A stretch of 64,000 nucleotides of DNA from Ancylobacter novellus DSM 506 (GTDB taxonomy: Bacteria > Pseudomonadota > Alphaproteobacteria > Rhizobiales > Xanthobacteraceae): positions 2,480,001 to 2,544,000 of the forward strand of contig NC_014217.1 of NCBI RefSeq assembly GCF_000092925.1. The letters are read 5' to 3'. The notes below the pieces were generated by a model. The model saw only the letters and a program-made list of their open reading frames with translations. It ran no database searches and had not been told where the DNA came from. How positions within the stretch are numbered: position 1 is the stretch's first letter; each line of letters begins with the position of its first letter. Position numbers and translations under genes: made by a program. Shown here piece after piece: positions 35,101-43,895 of this stretch.

Positions 35101-36213
35101 CTAATCGAACATGATGACGCTGCGGATCGCCTCGCCGCGCTTCAACGCGGCGAAGCCGTCATTGATCTCGTCGAGCGCGATGCGGGCGGTGATGAGTTCG
35201 TCAAGCTTCAGCCGCCCGTCGAGATAGCCCTTTGCCAACAGCGGGAAATCCCGTTCCGGTCGTGCGCCGCCATAGGAGGAGCGGCGGATGCGCTTCTCGC
35301 CCATCAGCGAGCCCCAGCGGAAGGCGACGTCCTTCGCCACATCGATCTTGCCGAGCCAGATCACCTCGCCGCCGGGCCGCACCGCCTCGGCACTGGTGCG
35401 GAAAGCGGCGGGACTTCCCGCCGATTCCAGCACCACATCGGCGCCGCGCCCCTTCGTGGCCGCCCGCGCGACGTCCGTCGCGTCTCCGCGGGTGGCATTG
35501 ACCAGCCGGGTTGCGCCCATGACGGCGGCAAGGTCGAGCTTGTCGTCGCTGAGGTCGACCGCGATGATCTCGCCGGCGCCGGCCAGCCGCGCGCCCTGCA
35601 CCGCCGCCAGCCCTACCGCGCCGCAGCCCAGCACCATCACGGTGTCGCCGGGTGATATCGAGGCGATGTTCATCGCCGCCCCTGCCCCGGTCATCACCCC
35701 GCAGCCGATCAGACAGGCGCGATCGAACGGGATCTCGCGCGGCACCGGAATCGCCTGCTGGTCCGGCACGATGCAGTACTCGCCGAAGGCGCCGAGGAAC
35801 ATCAGTTGGCGCAGTTCGCGGCCGTCGGCGAGCCTTGCCCGCGGCGCGCCGTCGAAGGCCAGCGCCTTCGGCCCCTCGCTGAGATAGCCCTCGCACAGGA
35901 TCGGCAGCGAGCGGTCGCAGTAGAAGCAGCCGCCGCAATGCGGGTTCCAGGACAGCACCACATGGTCGCCCGGCTTCACCCCGCGCGCGTCCGGCCCGAC
36001 CTCCTCTACGATGCCTGCCGCCTCATGGCCGAGCACGATCGGCATGGGGTAGCGCAGACCGCCCTCGATCACCTCGAGATCGGTGTGGCACAGCCCCGCC
36101 GCTTTGATGCGCACCAGCACGTCGGAGGCGCGAAGCGGTTCGGCGATCACGGTCTCGATGGTGAGCGGCGCGTGCGCCTCGTGCAGCACCGCGGCCCGGT
36201 AGCTCAGGCTCAT
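35101..36213 (-). CDS. Zinc-dependent alcohol dehydrogenase (class III/aryl-alcohol type)
   Basis: The 370-residue enzyme has catalytic zinc ligands C42 (GLCHTD) and H63 (GHEAAG) and four structural-zinc cysteines C93, C96, C99 and C107 (HCGGCFYC, then ILC). GCGVMTGAGAAMNIASISPG precedes the NAD-binding GCGAVGLAAVQGARLAGAGE. This layout is that of glutathione-dependent formaldehyde and aryl-alcohol dehydrogenases. The lower conservation around the substrate loop argues against FrmA itself. GGGAGAG lies upstream of the ATG at 36213. Operator site 4 is in its promoter gap. Confidence 0.93.
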   Translation of the reverse strand: MSLSYRAAVLHEAHAPLTIETVIAEPLRASDVLVRIKAAGLCHTDLEVIEGGLRYPMPIVLGHEAAGIVEEVGPDARGVKPGDHVVLSWNPHCGGCFYCDRSLPILCEGYLSEGPKALAFDGAPRARLADGRELRQLMFLGAFGEYCIVPDQQAIPVPREIPFDRACLIGCGVMTGAGAAMNIASISPGDTVMVLGCGAVGLAAVQGARLAGAGEIIAVDLSDDKLDLAAVMGATRLVNATRGDATDVARAATKGRGADVVLESAGSPAAFRTSAEAVRPGGEVIWLGKIDVAKDVAFRWGSLMGEKRIRRSSYGGARPERDFPLLAKGYLDGRLKLDELITARIALDEINDGFAALKRGEAIRSVIMFD

Positions 36214-36327
36214 CTTTCTCTCCCGGAAGCGTGTTCTCCAGCGCCGCGGGACGGCGCCGCGATGGCGCAACCGACCGGAACACTGCCATTTTCCCGATCT
36301 TCAGGGGCGGGCGATCAAGCGGCTTGC

Positions 36328-36356
36328 CATCTAATGTAACACTGATATGTTAGATG
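36328..36356. promoter_or_regulatory. Candidate GntR operator, site 4
   Basis: CATCTAA (36328-36334) and TTAGATG (36350-36356) are perfect arms of a 29-bp imperfect dyad. Its right part reads CTAACATAT on the minus strand, one base different from the CTGACATAT of sites 1-3. It lies between the alcohol dehydrogenase (115 bases to the start) and the hydroxylase gene (84 bases). Confidence 0.5.
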
Positions 36357-36439
36357 CATTCTTGTCGTAGGGCAACAGCGCGGATAGCGCGCGGCCCAGA
36401 CGCTCACGCCTTCAGAAAATGCCCGCCAAGGAGGACGAC

Positions 36440-37249
36440 ATGGAACTCGCCGTCAGCTCGATGACCGAGCGCCAGAGGAAATACCGCGCCACCTACCGCG
36501 AGCGCGTCGCCGGCTGGTACAATGGCTGGCTGCACATCGCGGTGATCTACACGATCGGCTTCACCGCCCTTTACGTGTACGTCTCGAACATCGCGAATGT
36601 GGCGTGGTGGGAGTGGCTCACCGTCCCGGTGGTGTTCCTGTTCTGCAATTTCTTTGAATGGGCGCTGCACCGCTACGTGATGCACCGGCCCTCGCGCATC
36701 CCGCTGCTGCGCGCGGTCTATAACCGCCACACGCTGATGCACCATCAGTTCTTCACCGAGGAGGAGATGCGCTTCGCCGATCATCACGACTGGCGCGTCA
36801 CCTTCTTCCCGCCCTATGCGCTGGTGACCTTCACGCTGATGTCGATCCCCGGCGCCGTGGTGCTGTCCTGGCTGGTCTCGCCCAATGTCGGCTGGCTGTT
36901 CATCACCACCACGACCTCGGTGTACCTGCTCTACGAGTTCATGCACTTCACCACGCATATCGACGAGAACTGGTTCGTGCGGAACATGCCGTTCATCAAC
37001 ACGAACCGGCGCCACCATGCCGCGCACCACAACCAGTCGATCATGATGGAGAGGAACATGAACCTCACCTTCCCGATCATGGACTGGGCGTTCGGCACCT
37101 CGGATCTCGATCGCGGCTTCCTCGGCCATCTCTTCAACGGCTACGACACCCGCTACATCAAGCGGGACATGCGCAAGACCTCGCGCACGCCGCGGCCCGC
37201 CGGAGCCGATGCCGCAGCCGGTTCCATGACCCGGCAGCCCGCCGAATAG
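36440..37249 (+). CDS. Fatty acid hydroxylase/sterol desaturase family membrane enzyme
   Basis: The 269-residue di-iron membrane enzyme has about four membrane segments and the histidine clusters of the family: EWALHRYVMH, NRHTLMHHQFF, ADHHDWRVTF, FMHFTTHIDENW and RRHHAAHHNQSIMM. It would hydroxylate or desaturate a lipid-like or terpenoid C-H bond using oxygen. AGGAGG is six bases before the ATG at 36440. It heads a plus-strand group with two small membrane proteins and ends in a terminator. Whether it shares the substrate of the neighbouring liv system is unknown. Confidence 0.92.
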   Translation: MELAVSSMTERQRKYRATYRERVAGWYNGWLHIAVIYTIGFTALYVYVSNIANVAWWEWLTVPVVFLFCNFFEWALHRYVMHRPSRIPLLRAVYNRHTLMHHQFFTEEEMRFADHHDWRVTFFPPYALVTFTLMSIPGAVVLSWLVSPNVGWLFITTTTSVYLLYEFMHFTTHIDENWFVRNMPFINTNRRHHAAHHNQSIMMERNMNLTFPIMDWAFGTSDLDRGFLGHLFNGYDTRYIKRDMRKTSRTPRPAGADAAAGSMTRQPAE

Positions 37250-37287
37250 CGCGCGGCCTTCCTGCTCACAGCCTCAAGGAGACCGTC

Positions 37288-37683
37288 ATGGCCGCACTCG
37301 AGCCGAACGTGATCGCGCTTGCCTGGTTCGCCCTGTTCTCGACGCTGTGCTGCGTCGGCTTCCTCATCCTCTCGGGCTCGTTCCCGCTCAGCGCCGCGAA
37401 GGAGCGCGGGCAGGCCTCCAGTCCCGCCCTCGCGCTCCTCAACGGCGCGCTGATGCTGGTGCTGGTGGGGTTCACCCTCGCCTTCGGCCTGATCGAGCTG
37501 CGCGTCACCAGCGTCATCGTGGTGGCGGGCCTCGCCTTCCTGTTCGCGCCGGCCTCGTTCGAGATCTGGCCGGAGCGCTGGAAGGATGGCCGCGCCGTCC
37601 TCGCCATCATGGCGCTCGCCCAGATGGGCGCCCTTGCCGCGCTCTACCAGGTCGGCGGCGAAGTTCTCGCGCCCCTGGTGTGA
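37288..37683 (+). CDS. Small four-helix membrane protein, unknown function
   Basis: The 131-residue product has four hydrophobic helices: VIALAWFALFSTLCCVGFLIL, ALLNGALMLVLVGFTLAFGL, VTSVIVVAGLAFLFAPASF and [29 protein letters not shown] precedes the ATG. It follows the hydroxylase by 38 bases and is likely in the same transcript, so it may be a partner subunit or redox anchor; no cofactor motif is visible. I do not recognise a family. Confidence 0.75.
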   Translation: MAALEPNVIALAWFALFSTLCCVGFLILSGSFPLSAAKERGQASSPALALLNGALMLVLVGFTLAFGLIELRVTSVIVVAGLAFLFAPASFEIWPERWKDGRAVLAIMALAQMGALAALYQVGGEVLAPLV

Positions 37684-37745
37684 ACACGGGAGAGGAAACG
37701 CCATGAACCAACACCACCCGTCACGCCCGGAAAACGGAGCCAGCC

Positions 37746-37928
37746 ATGCCCACAATTGTGAAGCTCACCATCTCGCTGATCGTGATCCTTGTCGCGGCTG
37801 CGGGCTATGCCCTGCAGGCGCATCTCGGTCAGGTCGGCCCGAAATACGCGGTGCTGTTCCTCGGAGCCTTCATGGTGATCGCCATGTGGCTGTTCCCGGA
37901 GGTCAGCCGTAAGGAGATCCGCAAATAG
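37746..37928 (+). CDS. Single-/two-helix 60-residue membrane protein
   Basis: The product has two hydrophobic stretches (VKLTISLIVILVAAAGYAL; YAVLFLGAFMVIAMWLF) and a basic tail RKEIRK. CGGAG is seven bases upstream of the ATG. It is the third gene after the hydroxylase and ends 36 bases before a good terminator. Its function is unknown. An overlapping short frame from an ATG at 37702, which has an even stronger GGAGAGG upstream, is noted under findings. Confidence 0.6.
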   Translation: MPTIVKLTISLIVILVAAAGYALQAHLGQVGPKYAVLFLGAFMVIAMWLFPEVSRKEIRK

Positions 37929-37964
37929 CGCAACGCCGCTGACACCGCCTTCCAGACGCAATAG

Positions 37965-37995
37965 CCCGGCCCGATCCACAGGCCGGGTTTCTTTT
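37965..37995 (+). terminator. Rho-independent terminator of the hydroxylase operon
   Basis: CCCGGCC (37965-37971), loop CGATCCACA, GGCCGGG (37981-37987), then TTTCTTTT. It closes the three-gene group. Confidence 0.85.
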
Positions 37996-38112
37996 GTGAG
38001 ACTCCGGTGGCAGCGGCGGTTTTGATGAAAGTCGGAACGACGTCTTCACCGCTAGCTGGCGATAACCAGCTCGGTTCCGGCGGCGACCAGTGCCTTCAAC
38101 ACCCGAAGACGT

Positions 38113-38138
38113 GGATGGCCGGGTCAAGCCCGGCCATG
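38113..38138. repeat. Half copy of REP-like family 1
   Basis: GGATGGCCGGG-TCAAG-CCCGGCCATG matches the right end of the element at 8807-8891. The surrounding gap (37996-38238) holds this and a small dyad AGCTGG/CCAGCT near 38054-38071, with no gene. Confidence 0.7.
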
Positions 38139-38238
38139 ACGGTGCTTGAAACCGCCACGCCGCGTCCCCCCGGTTGCGAACAAAACGGGAAACGTGTTTG
38201 CCTGCCCGCTGCCCTCTCCGACAGCGATTCGTGCCCCG

Positions 38239-40311
38239 ATGCAGCCTGCCGCCTATCTCGACAAGCTGAACCCGCAGCAGCGGCGGGCGGTCGAGCACGG
38301 CATCGCCGGTCCCGGCGACGTCACCGGCGGGCCGCTGCTGGTCATCGCCGGCGCAGGCTCGGGCAAGACCAACACGCTCGCCCACCGCGTCGCCCATCTC
38401 ATCGTCAACGGCGCCGACCCGCGCCGCATCATGCTGCTGACCTTCTCGCGCCGCGCCGCGGCCGAGATGACGCGCCGCGTCGAGCGCATCGCCGCCCATG
38501 TGCTCGGCCCGAATGCGGCCGTGCTCACCGAGGGGCTGACCTTTGCCGGCACCTTCCACGGCGTCGGCGCGCGGCTGCTGCGCGACTATGCGGTGCAGAT
38601 CGGCCTCGACCCGAACTTCACCATCCATGACCGCGAGGACAGCGCCGACCTCATCAACCTCGTGCGCCACGAGCTCGGCTTCTCCAGAACCGAGAAGCGC
38701 TTCCCCGCCAAGGGCACGCTGATCGCCATCTATTCCCGTGCGGTGAATGCCGAGCAGCCGCTCGAAGAGGTGATCGGCCGCGCCTTCCCCTGGTGTGCCG
38801 GCTGGAACGCCGAGCTGAAGGCGCTGTTCGCCGCCTATGTCGAGGCCAAGCAGCGCCAAAACGTGCTCGATTACGACGATCTGCTGCTCTACTGGGCGCA
38901 GATGGTCGGCGAGCCCTCGATCGCCGCCGACCTCGCCGGGCGCTTCGACCATGTGCTGATCGACGAATATCAGGACACCAACCGGCTGCAGGCCTCCATC
39001 CTGCTCGGGCTGAAGCCGGACGGGCGCGGCCTCACCGTGGTCGGCGACGATGCGCAGTCGATCTATTCCTTCCGCGCCGCCACGGTGCGCAACATCCTCG
39101 ACTTTCCCGGGCACTTCTCGCCCCGCGCGGACACCGTCATGCTGGAGCAGAACTACCGCTCGAGCCAGCCGATCCTCGCCGCCGCCAATGCGGTGATCGA
39201 CTTCGCCGCCGAGCGCTACGCCAAGAACCTCTGGTCCGACCGCGCCTCCACCGAGCGGCCGATCCTGGTCAGCGTGCGCGACGAGATCGAGCAGGCGAAC
39301 TTCGTCGCCACCCGCATCCTGGAGAACCGCGAGGACGGCATCGCGCTGAAGTCGCAGGCGGTGCTGTTCCGTGCCGCCCATCATTCGGGGCCGCTGGAAG
39401 TCGAGCTCACCCGCCGCAACATTCCCTTCGTGAAGTTCGGCGGACTGAAATTCCTCGATTCCGCCCATGTGAAGGACGTGCTGGCGGCGCTGCGCTTCGT
39501 CGAGAACCCGCGCGACCGCGTCGCTGGCTTCCGCGTGCTGCGGCTGCTCGACGGCCTCGGCCCCGCCACCGCCGGGCGCATCCTCGACGAGGTGGCCACC
39601 TCCGATGCGCTGGTGCCGGCGCTGGAAGGCTTCGCGCCCCCGGCCCGCACGGCACAGGACTGGCCGGCCTTCCTCGCCATGATCAGCGAATTGAAGGGCA
39701 AGGCCGCCGGCTGGCCGGGCGAGCTCGACCTCGTGTGGCAATGGTACGAGCCGCTGCTGGAGCGCCTGCACGAGGACGCCGCAAGCCGTCAGGCCGATCT
39801 CGTGCAGCTGGCGCAGATCGCCGGCGGCTATGCCTCGCGCGAGCGCTTCCTCACCGAGCTGACGCTGGACCCGCCCGACGCCACCAGCGCCGAGGCCGGC
39901 CCGCCGCATCTCGACGAGGACTATGTCATCCTCTCCACCATCCATTCCGCTAAGGGGCAGGAATGGAAGAAGGTCTTCGTGCTCAACGTGGTCGACGGCT
40001 GCATCCCCATCGATCTCGGCGTCGGCACCAAGGACGAGATCGAGGAGGAACGGCGCCTGCTCTATGTCGCCATGACGCGGGCTAAGGACAGCCTGCACCT
40101 GATGGTGCCGCAGCGCTTCTTCACCCACGGTCAGGCCGCGCGCGGCGACCGGCACGTCTATGCCGCGCGCACCCGCTTCATCCCGCCGACCATACTGAAC
40201 CGCTTCGCCGCCACCTCCTGGCCGCCGGCAGCTCCCGCGGAGCCGGGCCAGCGACCGGTGGACACCCCGCGCATCGACATCGGCGCCCGCATGCGCGCCA
40301 TGTGGAAGTAG
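38239..40311 (+). CDS. UvrD/Rep family ATP-dependent DNA helicase (superfamily 1)
   Basis: The 690-residue helicase has the SF1 motifs: LNPQQRRAVEHG (Q motif), Walker A VIAGAGSGKTNTLAHRVA near residue 35, LTFSRRAAAEMTRRV (Ia), Walker B with HVLIDEYQDTNRLQ near residue 240, VGDDAQSIYSFRAAT (III), EQNYRSSQPIL (IV), ILSTIHSAKGQEWKKVF (V) and LLYVAMTRAKDSLHL (VI) near residue 610. It moves 3' to 5' on single-stranded DNA in repair or replication restart. It is shorter than UvrD II or AddA and is a stand-alone gene. Homology supports the ATG at 38239. Confidence 0.95.
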   Translation: MQPAAYLDKLNPQQRRAVEHGIAGPGDVTGGPLLVIAGAGSGKTNTLAHRVAHLIVNGADPRRIMLLTFSRRAAAEMTRRVERIAAHVLGPNAAVLTEGLTFAGTFHGVGARLLRDYAVQIGLDPNFTIHDREDSADLINLVRHELGFSRTEKRFPAKGTLIAIYSRAVNAEQPLEEVIGRAFPWCAGWNAELKALFAAYVEAKQRQNVLDYDDLLLYWAQMVGEPSIAADLAGRFDHVLIDEYQDTNRLQASILLGLKPDGRGLTVVGDDAQSIYSFRAATVRNILDFPGHFSPRADTVMLEQNYRSSQPILAAANAVIDFAAERYAKNLWSDRASTERPILVSVRDEIEQANFVATRILENREDGIALKSQAVLFRAAHHSGPLEVELTRRNIPFVKFGGLKFLDSAHVKDVLAALRFVENPRDRVAGFRVLRLLDGLGPATAGRILDEVATSDALVPALEGFAPPARTAQDWPAFLAMISELKGKAAGWPGELDLVWQWYEPLLERLHEDAASRQADLVQLAQIAGGYASRERFLTELTLDPPDATSAEAGPPHLDEDYVILSTIHSAKGQEWKKVFVLNVVDGCIPIDLGVGTKDEIEEERRLLYVAMTRAKDSLHLMVPQRFFTHGQAARGDRHVYAARTRFIPPTILNRFAATSWPPAAPAEPGQRPVDTPRIDIGARMRAMWK

Positions 40312-40323
40312 CCCTGTCCCCTT

Positions 40324-40469
40324 CCCTCATCCCCGGGCTGGACCCGGGGACCCAGACTTTCTTGCTGCGCCCGGACACTGGGTGGCCAGAACTCGGGCTT
40401 GCCCGAGTTCTGTATTGGGAAGACCGAAGTCGGCAATTGCCGACTTCGGGTCAGGCCCGGCCATGAGGG
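40324..40469. repeat. REP-like family 1, copy B with two inserted hairpins
   Basis: The ends CCCTCAT and ATGAGGG and the first hairpin CCCCGGG/CCCGGGG match copy A. The middle is expanded by about 60 bases holding two extra perfect palindromes: AGAACTCGGGC-TT-GCCCGAGTTCT (40388-40411) and a 26-bp one beginning CCGAAGTCGG (40424-40449). It lies after the helicase stop. Confidence 0.85.
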
Positions 40470-40484
40470 CAAGAGGATGATCCA

Positions 40485-40594
40485 CCCTCATCCGGAGGTG
40501 CTCGCGCAGCGAGCCTCGAAGGATGATCGCTTCAGCGCACCCCGACGAGCATCCTTCGAGGCCCAGCCATTGGCCGGGCACCTCAGGACGAGGT
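40485..40594. repeat. Palindromic intergenic element, family 2, copy B
   Basis: The element runs from CCCTCATCCGGAGGTGC to GGGCACCTCAGGACGAGG and carries CTCGAAGGATG and CATCCTTCGAG. It is a near-reversed version of the 17117-17224 element and sits 15 bases after the family 1 copy. Confidence 0.85.
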
Positions 40595-40642
40595 TCATCA
40601 GGGAGAAATCGTACGGCCCTGGTCGAGAGGAGCAGGACCAGA

Positions 40643-40870
40643 TCACCGGATGCGCACGCCCGGTCCGTACTCTCCGGGCGGCAGCAGCATGACGCCGGCA
40701 TCCTCGAAGGTACGGATGAGCAGGGTTTCGGTGCCGCGATGCAGCACGTGGCGGTGGCATTCGAAGTCGCGGACCGTGCTGCGCGAGACGCCGGCGCGTT
40801 CGGCCAGGTGCTCCTGCGTCCAGTTGAGCAGCCCGCGTGCGGCGCGGCATTGTTCGGGCGCCAATTCCAT
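40643..40870 (-). CDS. Small XRE-type helix-turn-helix regulator
   Basis: The 75-residue protein is almost only a HTH: MELAPEQCRAARGLLNWTQE, HLAERAGVSRSTVRDFECHR, then a short tail with LIRTFEDAGVMLLP. This resembles the one-domain HTH_3 regulators often annotated as helix-turn-helix proteins in this order. It is divergent from the Mrp operon, so it might regulate it; I see no operator to prove that. Confidence 0.85.
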   Translation of the reverse strand: MELAPEQCRAARGLLNWTQEHLAERAGVSRSTVRDFECHRHVLHRGTETLLIRTFEDAGVMLLPPGEYGPGVRIR

Positions 40871-40880
40871 CGTTTCTGCC

Positions 40881-40910
40881 TTGCGCTAGGTCACCCAAAT
40901 CAACCATAAT
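40881..40910 (+). promoter_or_regulatory. Possible promoter of the Mrp antiporter operon
   Basis: TTGCGC (40881-40886) and CATAAT (40905-40910) are spaced by 18 bases, 57 bases before the mrpA start and inside the divergent gap with the XRE gene. Confidence 0.4.
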
Positions 40911-40966
40911 GGGCGAAATCACGCAAGGCACCGAGGAATCCGCCCGAAGGGAGGCACCCGCTACCT

Positions 40967-43882
40967 ATGTCCCACGAGACGCTCCTCCTCGTCGCGCTGA
41001 TCCTGCCCTTCGCAGGCAGCCTGCTGGCGGGGTTTCTGCCGACCCACGCGCGCAACGCCGCGGCGGTCCTGGCCGGGAGCGTGTCGGTGGCGGGCAGCGC
41101 CATCGTGGTGTGGCTCTACGCGAGCGTGGCGGATGACGGCCCGGTCCGGCTGTGGATCGACTGGCTGCCGACCCTGGGCCTCGACTTCACCCTGCGGCTC
41201 GACGGGCTGGCCTGGCTCTTCGCCATCCTGATCTTCGGCATCGGCGCGCTCGTCGTGCTCTATGCGCGCTACTACATGTCGCGCGAAGACCCGGTGCCGC
41301 GCTTCTTCTCCTTCCTGCTCGCCTTCATGGGCTCGATGGTCGGCATCGTGGTGTCCGGCAATCTGGTGCAGATGGTCTTCTTCTGGGAGCTGACCAGCCT
41401 CTTCTCCTTCCTGCTCATCGGCTACTGGCACCACACCGCGGCGGCGCGCGACGGCGCGCGCATGGCGCTCACCGTCACCGCCACCGGCGGGCTGTGCCTC
41501 CTTGTCGGCGTGCTGCTGATCGGACGCATCGTCGGCAGCTACGACGTCGACCAGATCCTCGCCTCCGGCGAATTGCTGCGCGACAGCGACCTCTATGTGC
41601 CGGCGCTGGTGCTGGTGCTGGTGCTGCTCGGCGCCTTCACCAAGAGCGCGCAGTTCCCGTTCCATTTCTGGTTGCCGCACGCCATGGCGGCGCCGACGCC
41701 GGTCTCGGCCTATCTGCACTCGGCCACCATGGTGAAGGCCGGCATCTTCCTGATGATGCGGCTCTGGCCGGTCATGGCCGGCACCGACGCCTGGTTCTAC
41801 ACCGTCGTGCCGGCCGGACTGGTGACGCTGCTGCTCGGCGCCTTCGCCGCCATCTACCAGCAGGACCTGAAGGGGCTGCTCGCCTATTCCACCATCAGCC
41901 ATCTCGGGCTGATTACCCTTCTGCTCGGCCTCGGCAGCCCGCTGGCGGCGGTGGCGGCGATCTTCCACACGCTCAACCACGCCATCTTCAAGGCGTCGCT
42001 GTTCATGGCGGCGGGCATCATCGACCACGAGACCGGCACGCGCGATCTGCGCAAGCTCTCCGGCCTCTACCGCTACATGCCCTTCACCGCCTCGCTCGCC
42101 ATGGTCGCCGCCGCCGCCATGGCCGGCGTGCCGCTGCTCAACGGCTTCATCTCCAAGGAGATGTTCTTCGCCGAAGCGGTGGCCGACCATACCGGCTCGC
42201 TGCTCGACGACAGCCTGCCCTATTGGGCGACGCTGGCGGGCGTGTTCAGCGTCACCTATTCCCTGCGCTTCATCTTCGGCGTGTTCTTCGGCCCGCCGCC
42301 GGTCGGGCTCGCCCACCGCCCGCACGAGCCGGCGCACTGGATGCGCTTCCCCATCGAGCTGCTGGTGCTGATCTGCCTGATGATCGGCATCGCGCCGGGC
42401 GTCACCGTCGGCCCCTTCCTCGCCACCGCGGTGAAGGGCACGCTCGACGGCACCGTCCCCTATTACAGCCTCGCGGTCTGGCACGGCTTCACCCTGCCGC
42501 TCTTGATGAGCTTCATCGCGCTCGCCGGCGGCGTGGTGCTCTATCTCCTCCTGCGCCGCTATCTCGACAGCGGCATCGAGGGCCCGCCGCTGCTGCGCGA
42601 GCTCAAGGGCCAGCGCATCTTCGAGAAGGTGCTGGTCACGCTGTCCTGGCAATGGGCGCGGGCGGCGGAAGCCACGCTCGGCACGCGGCGCTTGCAGGCG
42701 CAGATGCGCATCGTGGTGGCGCTGGCGGTGGTGGCGGCGCTCTCGCCCTTCATCGTCGGCGGGGCGGTCGGCACCGGCGGCCTGCCGGGCACGCGGGTGG
42801 CGCCGGGCTTCGCCATTCTCTGGGCGATCGGCATCGCCTGCGCACTCAGCGCCGCCTACCAGGCCAAGTATCATCGCTTCGCCGCGCTGGTGCTGGTCGG
42901 CGGCGCCGGCCTCGTCACCTGCGTCACCTTCGTCTGGCTCTCGGCGCCGGACCTGGCGGTGACGCAGCTCCTCGTCGAGATCGTCACCACCGTGCTGCTG
43001 CTGCTCGGCCTGCGCTGGCTGCCCAAGCGGATCGAGGACGTCTACCCGACCCGCCCGCCGCTGCCGGTGCTGCTGCGCCGCTACGTCGATTTCGCCATCG
43101 CCTGCGGGCTCGGCGGGCTGATGGCCTTCCTGTCCTATTGCCTGATGACCCGCCCGCTGCCGCAGAGCGTCTCCCGCTTCTTCGTCCAGAACGCCTATAC
43201 GGAGGGCGGCGGCAGCAACATCGTCAACGTCATCCTCGTCGACTTCCGCGCCTTCGACACCATGGGCGAGATCGTGGTGCTGTGCCTCGCCGGCCTCACC
43301 GTCTTCGCCCTGCTGCGTCGCTTCCGCCCGGCGCCGGAAAGCATAGAGAGCCCGGAACAGCAGCGCATCCAGGACGCCTATGACGAGGCGGCGCCCGACC
43401 GCACGCCCGGCGACACGGTGACCGACTACATGCTCATCCCGCGCCTCATCATGAACTGGCTGTTCCCGGTGATCGCGGTGATGGCGGTCTATCTGTTCAT
43501 GCGCGGCCACGACCTGCCGGGCGGCGGCTTCGCCGCCGGCGTCACCCTCTCCATCGCCTTCATCGTGCAGTACATGGCGAGCGGCACACGCTGGGTGGAG
43601 GACCATTTGCGCGTGCTGCCGCTGCGCTGGATGGGGGCGGGCCTGCTCATCTCGGCGGGCACGGGAGCCGGCTCCCTCTGGTTCGGCTATCCCTTCCTGA
43701 CCTCGTATTTCCAGTATCTGGACGTCCCCTTCATCGGCAAGGTGCCGGCGGCGAGCGCGCTGCTGTTCGACCTCGGCGTGTTCGCCCTGGTGGTCGGCGC
43801 CACGGTGCTGGTGCTCATCGCCCTCGCCCACCAGTCGCTGCGCTCCAATCGCGCGTCCCAGGCAGCGGAAGGGGCCGACTGA
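40967..43882 (+). CDS. mrpA: Mrp/Pha cation:proton antiporter subunit A fused to B (MrpAB)
   Basis: The 971-residue membrane protein is the largest subunit of the multi-subunit Na+ or K+/H+ antiporter. It has a ND5-like proton-pump domain (YYMSREDPVPRFFSFLLAFM; GAFTKSAQFPFHFWLPHAMA; PTPVSAYLHSATMVKAGIFL with its key lysine; LAYSTISHLGLITLLLGLGS), the MrpA extension, and a C-terminal MrpB-like domain (PVIAVMAVYLFMRGHDLPGG; FAAGVTLSIAFIVQYMASG). Fusion of A and B is normal for alphaproteobacterial PhaA. It starts the A/B-C-D-E-F-G operon. Confidence 0.96.
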   Translation: MSHETLLLVALILPFAGSLLAGFLPTHARNAAAVLAGSVSVAGSAIVVWLYASVADDGPVRLWIDWLPTLGLDFTLRLDGLAWLFAILIFGIGALVVLYARYYMSREDPVPRFFSFLLAFMGSMVGIVVSGNLVQMVFFWELTSLFSFLLIGYWHHTAAARDGARMALTVTATGGLCLLVGVLLIGRIVGSYDVDQILASGELLRDSDLYVPALVLVLVLLGAFTKSAQFPFHFWLPHAMAAPTPVSAYLHSATMVKAGIFLMMRLWPVMAGTDAWFYTVVPAGLVTLLLGAFAAIYQQDLKGLLAYSTISHLGLITLLLGLGSPLAAVAAIFHTLNHAIFKASLFMAAGIIDHETGTRDLRKLSGLYRYMPFTASLAMVAAAAMAGVPLLNGFISKEMFFAEAVADHTGSLLDDSLPYWATLAGVFSVTYSLRFIFGVFFGPPPVGLAHRPHEPAHWMRFPIELLVLICLMIGIAPGVTVGPFLATAVKGTLDGTVPYYSLAVWHGFTLPLLMSFIALAGGVVLYLLLRRYLDSGIEGPPLLRELKGQRIFEKVLVTLSWQWARAAEATLGTRRLQAQMRIVVALAVVAALSPFIVGGAVGTGGLPGTRVAPGFAILWAIGIACALSAAYQAKYHRFAALVLVGGAGLVTCVTFVWLSAPDLAVTQLLVEIVTTVLLLLGLRWLPKRIEDVYPTRPPLPVLLRRYVDFAIACGLGGLMAFLSYCLMTRPLPQSVSRFFVQNAYTEGGGSNIVNVILVDFRAFDTMGEIVVLCLAGLTVFALLRRFRPAPESIESPEQQRIQDAYDEAAPDRTPGDTVTDYMLIPRLIMNWLFPVIAVMAVYLFMRGHDLPGGGFAAGVTLSIAFIVQYMASGTRWVEDHLRVLPLRWMGAGLLISAGTGAGSLWFGYPFLTSYFQYLDVPFIGKVPAASALLFDLGVFALVVGATVLVLIALAHQSLRSNRASQAAEGAD

Positions 43883-43895
43883 TGGAGATGATGCG

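Noticed and set aside
38239..40311. Helicase considered as part of a defence system
   Set aside because: No nuclease, methylase or other defence gene is adjacent, and the protein has all ordinary UvrD/Rep motifs.
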